Below are positions 59,176 to 64,000 of a stretch of 64,000 nt of DNA, in pieces. Numbering within the stretch: the first letter of the stretch is position 1; each line of letters opens with the position of its first letter. Position numbers and translations under genes: made by a program. Under the pieces are notes generated by a model. The model was given only the letters and a program-made list of their open reading frames with translations. It was not told the DNA's origin and ran no database searches. Source of the DNA: Epiperipatus broadwayi (Eukaryota > Onychophora > Udeonychophora > Euonychophora > Peripatidae); NCBI GenBank assembly GCA_028023455.1, contig JAQFVV010000232.1, positions 1 to 64,000 on the forward strand, written 5' to 3'.

Positions 59176-61299
59176 TCAGTTCATCAATTCTTCCATTCCA
59201 TTTCTCTTCCTTGCCCATTTCCTCAATTCCACATAATCCTTTCCATCTCGTATATCATCCAATAATGTCAATCTTTTACGTCCTTTCTTTTTATTTCCAC
59301 TCACCATTCCTTCCAAAAAATCTTTCATTAAACTATAATCTTTTTTTAATATATGTCCAATCCAGTTTCTCTTTCTCTCTCTGATATTTTCAATCAATCT
59401 TCTTTCCTCATTAACTCTTTTCAAAACTTCTTCATTTTTTGTTTTATTCACCCAACTGATTTTTTCCATTTTTCTCCATGTCTACATCTCAAAAGCTTCC
59501 AATCGTTTCTTAATTCTATTACTCAATGTCCATGTCTCACAACCATACATTAATACACTCCACACATAACATTTAATTAATCTGTTCCTTAATTCTCTTT
59601 CCATAGGTCCACAAAATATCTTCTTTCTTTTTACAAATGTCACCTTTGCCAATGCTATTCTTCTTTTAACTTCATCTTCACTTCTTCCATCCTCACTCAA
59701 CCAACAACCCAAATATCTAAATCCCTTCACCTGTTGAACCATGTCATCATGGATTCCAATTTGCAGTCTTTTTGCATATCTCCTTATCCATAAACACTTG
59801 GTCTTTTCTATATTAATCTTCATTCCATATGCCATACATCATTCTTCCAATTTATTCAACATATTCTGAAGATCCTTTTCTTCCTCAGCAATAAGAGCCA
59901 TATCATCTGCAAATCTTATACACTTTATTACTCTCCCTCCAACATTTGCTCCTCCACAGTCTAAATAATTATTTAGCATATCTTCTAAATAAATATTAAA
60001 CAAAACAGATGGCATACTACATCCTTGCCTAACTCCACTTTCTATATTCACTTCATCAATCTCATTACACCCAAATGTAACTCTTATCCTTTCACCATTA
60101 TACATATTCCATATCAATCATCTTTCTTTCCAGAATACTCTTTTATCTCTTAAGATAGACATCAGATTATTCCAGCTTATTCTATCAAATGCCTTTTCTA
60201 AATCTACAAAACATATACCAATTCCTTTATCTCTTTCAATATATCTTTCTGCAATTGTCCTAACAATACCAATAGCATCTCTTGTGCTTTTCCCTTTCCG
60301 AAAACCAAACTGTTCTTCAGCAATATAATAGTCAACCTTCCCATAAATCCTTTGAGTTAAAATTTTCAATAAACCTTAGAAACATGAGACAATACACTTA
60401 TTGTCCTATACTCTTCACATTTAACAGCTTTCTTCTTTTTAGCAATTGGAATCACTATAGTTCTTAAAAAAAGCTTCAGGCCAAACTCCACTATTATATA
60501 TCAAATTGCAAAGTCCAACTATTTCCTTCATAGTAAATTCTCTCATTTCTCTCAAAAATTCTATAGGTACTGCATCAAATCCAATAGCCTTACCATTCTT
60601 CACTTGTGTGATTGCCTTTCTTACTTCATCTGGCAGTATGTCCATACCTCTATCATCCATTGCAACATCTTCATTTTCAAGTTCATAATTAATTAAATTA
60701 TTTCCTCTACTAAACAGATATTGAATATATTCTTCCCATCTTTTTAATATGTCATTATTATCGGTTAATCTTCTTCCATTCTTATCTGCAATCTCACTTG
60801 CTACCCATGTCTGTTTCTTCCAAGAAGTACTTTGTATTCTATCAAATGCCAGATCATATCTTTTCATCTGTTAAAGCCTTTCTATCTCTTTACATTCTTG
60901 CTCCAACCACTTTTCTTTTGCTAAATCTGTTTCTCTTAATTCATTATTAAATTTCCTATATGCCTTTTGCCCTTCCTCGGTATTTACATTCTTCCACCAT
61001 CTCCGCACTTCCATCTTTTCCAACATATCTTCAGTTATCCAAGGTCTTTTAGCTTTTCTTGCATGAATAATACCTATCTCATTTTTTGCTATTTTCAAGA
61101 ATCCCTCTTTAATTCTATTCCAACACTCATCAGAGCTATTAATATATTTCCCATCCTGAACAATTCTTTTAAATTCATTTTCACATATTAAACCAAATTT
61201 TCCTTTTTCCATTTGTCTCAATTTATCCAAGTCCCATCTTGTGTATCTTTTCCCTCTTTTAATTCTTTTTAAACTCAACTTTAATTTAGCCATCACCAA
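59176..61299 (-). pseudogene. LINE copy A linker, reverse transcriptase and C-terminal part
   Basis: The linker (61299 to 60439) carries NDILKRWEEYIQYLF and VRKAITQVKNGKAIGFD, with a stop at 60868-60870 in the same frame. RT motifs follow: EEQFGFRKGKSTRDA, ICFVDLEKAFD (first catalytic Asp), ESGVRQGCSMPSVLFN, the active site IRFADDMALIA near 59920 (intact), then FRYLGCWL, YGCETWTL and RNWIGHILKKD. Stops or frame changes lie near 60370-60440, 60117, 59837 and 59480. The family copies its RNA into the nicked target; this copy cannot make a full protein. Confidence 0.85.
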
Positions 61300-61364
61300 A
61301 TTATGATCCGAATCTATATCAGCACCAGGAAAAGCATGTGAACCCTTAATAGCATTCTTATATC

Positions 61365-62150
61365 CTAAATCAATATATAATCAATTTGATAACGTTCTTT
61401 GTTACCTGGAGCTTTCCATGTATACAATCTTCTAATATGATTTTTAAAACAAGTGTTTGCAATGACAAACCCATTCTCTTTACAAAATTGTATAAGTCGA
61501 CTACCCCTTTCATTTCTTTTTCCAATAACATAATTTCCAACAATTTTCTCTTCCCTACCTTTCCCCACTACAGCATTCCAATCCCCCAATAGCAATATAC
61601 ATGCATTTTTTCCTTCACATTGAATACTTTCTTCTATCTTCTCATACATTTCATCAATTTCAATATCATCATGAGTACTAGTTGGCATATAAACTTGTAT
61701 AATTACCAAATCTCTAGGACTTGCATTTATTCTCATCACCATCAGCCTATCATTAATACCATCGACCTTTGCCACACTATTCCATATTTTCTTCCTCACA
61801 GCAATGCCAACTTCATTAATTGACCTATCACCACCTGAATAAAACAACTTTATATCTCCACTACTTACTTCTCCACATCCCTCCCACCTCACTTCACTTA
61901 ATCCCATAACATCAATATTATTCAAATACAACTCTCTTTTCAAATTCTCCAATTTCCCACCTTTCCTCAAAGATCTAACATTCCATGTTCCAATTCTCAA
62001 TGTATCCCCTCTCAATGAATTATATTTATGAGGATTTTGCAGGTTGACGACCTGAGTAGCCTCATGTCCACTCCTGCCAGGCAAGACACCAAAGTTACTC
62101 TTAACTAAGGTCTCAACACCAAACGTAATGATTCCTGTAGACATACTCAT
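61365..62150 (-). CDS. LINE copy A apurinic endonuclease-like domain
   Basis: The 261-codon frame shows the whole exonuclease-endonuclease-phosphatase fold in motif order: RIGTWNVRSL (about residue 51), IDVMGLSEVRWEG (Glu of the metal site), VIIQVYMPTS, LLGDWNAVVG (GDxN), LYTWKAPGN and QIDYILI. In LINEs this domain nicks the target DNA to start reverse transcription. The frame ends with a stop at 61365, after which the linker continues in another frame, so the ORF is broken there. The start is the first ATG; the preceding residues are not conserved. Confidence 0.85.
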   Translation of the reverse strand: MSMSTGIITFGVETLVKSNFGVLPGRSGHEATQVVNLQNPHKYNSLRGDTLRIGTWNVRSLRKGGKLENLKRELYLNNIDVMGLSEVRWEGCGEVSSGDIKLFYSGGDRSINEVGIAVRKKIWNSVAKVDGINDRLMVMRINASPRDLVIIQVYMPTSTHDDIEIDEMYEKIEESIQCEGKNACILLLGDWNAVVGKGREEKIVGNYVIGKRNERGSRLIQFCKENGFVIANTCFKNHIRRLYTWKAPGNKERYQIDYILI

Positions 62151-62450
62151 AATAAAACAAGGGAATTATAAGACAAAGTGTTTTCCCAATGCCTTCTTTG
62201 CCCAGCAATAACTTCTATAATAGGCTTAGTGCGCTAGCCAAATCCCATAAAATGAAAATACAACTACCGTTTCCTCCTCATCATTGTCACCTCTAGTGAT
62301 CTTCCGCTGACTTGGAAGAATGCCGTTGCTGACCCAGCACCCAGCGGGGTGTTGACTTATTTAATGGCGGTCAACACTCGCCATTATACATCCACCGTCA
62401 TAGGAATTGTGGCACTTTATAGAAGTAAACATGCCACTGTCTCCTTCACC

Positions 62451-64000
62451 ACTTCCTGAAAATATAAGAGGTAAAGTTAGAAATATCAAAATCATATATT
62501 TGGCTTAAAATAAAAAGTGAGAAAGGAAATATGAACGAAATAGGAACTAAAAAATGAGTTATAAAAAAAAAGTAAAAATTTGAGGAGTTTAAATAAGATT
62601 AAAATAGGATTTAAAATATGACAAAAGATAAAGATCTATTCCATAAAAGTACACATTTTGACGAAAAAACAAAATGCATGTGTGAAAGTATATATAAAGA
62701 CTGCAATGTTTAATGCATGTCAAATGAAAATAATTTTATTAAAAATTTATTTTATTAAAAGGAAAATAAAATAAATAAGAAATAAATGTAAAATATTGCT
62801 ACGAAATTGTATGAAAAAAGTAAATTTGTATAAGTTGTTGAAGACATTGTAAAGTGAAAGGTGTGAAAGAAAAGCTACAAACAAAAAGATCAAGATAATG
62901 AAAGAATTTGAAAAATACATTAATGAATTAATTCAGAGAGTTCACGTAGAGACTAGAGTCAGGACACTGCTCTGATAAAAAGCAGAAAGATATAATAGAA
63001 AGCAGGCATGAAAAGTTAAATTTGAAAAGAAAAATCAGAAAGCTGAGTCAAAGGACCTCGATATAGAAGACTGAAGACTGTATGAACATGAAAATAAACT
63101 ACAACACAAGTGAAGCTTCAAGGATGTGTGGCTAAGGGCCATCATGATCGCTGGTCGATTCAGACCCACTGTGCTTGTACGGTCACCATCGCCATGTAAC
63201 AACTGCCGATGTAGCACCTGCCTAATGATCTGCCTGCCATGCCCTTGATGACCTAGTACGGAGAACTCACTACAAATAAGAAGAAATCCCATGAACCAAA
63301 TCCAATCTAAGAGTGACCGTTCCCTGCTAAAGAAGTGGAGGAATTTCATATGACGGTCAGCAGTACCCTAACACATATCGGAGACGAAGAAAAACCTAGG
63401 TAAATGGCAAATCACACCTATATATAACATATGTGCACATACCTTTGATTTAAAGCAATTGCAAATTCCAGATATTAATGATATAGACAATAATCAAACT
63501 CTTTCTAATATTTGGAATGACAACTATAAATGGATAATTTATTTTCGTAGATTATAATCATTTATAGGATTTAAACCATACACTTAACTGTAGCATAATA
63601 TCAGAATAATTGTAGTAATATATTTAAGTGATTTTTTTTATTGTATGTAAATATTTCAATTGATTTCTTTTTTAGTTGTTTATTTATTATATTAAATATT
63701 CCTTAATTATTTTATCTGTTTTGTCTCGTTCTTCACCATTCCAGACAATTAATATATCCGGAGGGGTTTGGGTTATTATTATTACTCCATTTTGAGTGCT
63801 AAGTAACGTGAGGTTAGTGGTGCAGTATTCTTGATCCCATTTAATTTATAAATTATCCAAGCATCGTAATTCTTTAATAATTACAGCAGTCGAGATATGT
63901 TTGACCGGGAAAAATAACCTGGGTCAATATCCGTATGGTCACAGGTTCGGTCAAGTACGGATATAGATTCGTTTATGTCTGTATGTTCTCTTTGCTTGCG
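62451..64000. other. AT-rich DNA with a GC-richer island and a small inverted repeat
   Basis: About 63100-63400 is richer in G+C and ends ACCTAG before GTAAATGG, a donor-like context. A 104-codon minus-strand frame there (63349 to 63035) has no recognisable motif and I do not call it a gene. At 63927..63964 the 9-bp arms ATATCCGTA and TACGGATAT face each other across 20 bp. The last 250 bp are also less AT-biased but unrecognised. Confidence 0.45.

Larger units (their letters stand above)
59119..62450 (-). mobile_element. RTE-like LINE copy A, near full length
   Basis: On the minus strand this runs from a G+C-richer 5' untranslated part (about 62160-62450) through endonuclease and RT to a short 3' end closing with TTGATTGATTGATGA. 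The tandem TGAT-type tail instead of poly-A is typical of RTE-clade LINEs. It is the reference for the decayed copy B at 31325-40120. The coding part holds several stops and frameshifts but is much better preserved than copy B or the LINE at 14000-16850. Confidence 0.8.

Noticed and set aside
63035-63349. 104-codon minus-strand frame in a GC-richer island
   Set aside because: No recognisable domain, and the island may be a repeat or a non-coding exon.

Overview
The window is AT-rich eukaryotic DNA (roughly 70% A+T by eye) with no rRNA, no operons, no bacterial promoters or ribosome binding sites, and very little host coding sequence. Almost everything recognisable is a transposable element, in several layers of decay. 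One well-formed 150-bp candidate coding exon (18132..18281) and a few weaker exon-like islands suggest a long intron or intergenic stretch of an invertebrate animal genome. The mix of Penelope-like elements, RTE-like and L1/Tx1-like LINEs, Ty3/gypsy elements and a mariner fits many invertebrates, including molluscs and cnidarians. The species cannot be named from this sequence.

Layout. 1-9378: an LTR retroelement (element A, + strand) with nearly identical ~3.1-kb LTRs, a leader, one 479-codon gag-like ORF containing a 16-residue repeat array, and a scrap of the pol C-terminus; protease, RT, RNase H and most of the integrase are missing. 9379-13999: AT-rich DNA, one GC-richer exon-like island and the 3' end of a Penelope-like element (GIY-YIG). 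14000-16850: a heavily decayed LINE (- strand). 18132-18281: candidate host exon. 18699-21660: inverted repeats and a hairpin. 27170-30500: a Penelope-like element (- strand) with repeated ends, one of them inverted. 31325-40120: a 5'-truncated RTE-like LINE (copy B) split by a 7.2-kb L1/Tx1-like LINE with a 16-bp target-site duplication. 42350-45035: anonymous, CpG-containing repeat-like DNA. 45036-52374: a complete but dead Ty3/gypsy element (element B, - strand) with 1486-bp LTRs, primer-binding site and polypurine tract. 52800-54560: a decayed gag of a third LTR element, followed by an LTR-end/primer-site remnant near 55467. 55612-56300: a repeat cluster with direct and inverted copies. 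57880-58645: a mariner remnant. 59119-62450: a nearly full-length, mutated RTE-like LINE (copy A).

How the pieces work together. None of the elements with recognisable polymerases looks autonomous now, because all carry stops, frameshifts or catalytic changes. Element A differs: it has lost pol, yet keeps an open gag-like frame between nearly identical LTRs. That suggests recent mobilisation by enzymes supplied from another copy. It is the most unusual object in the window.
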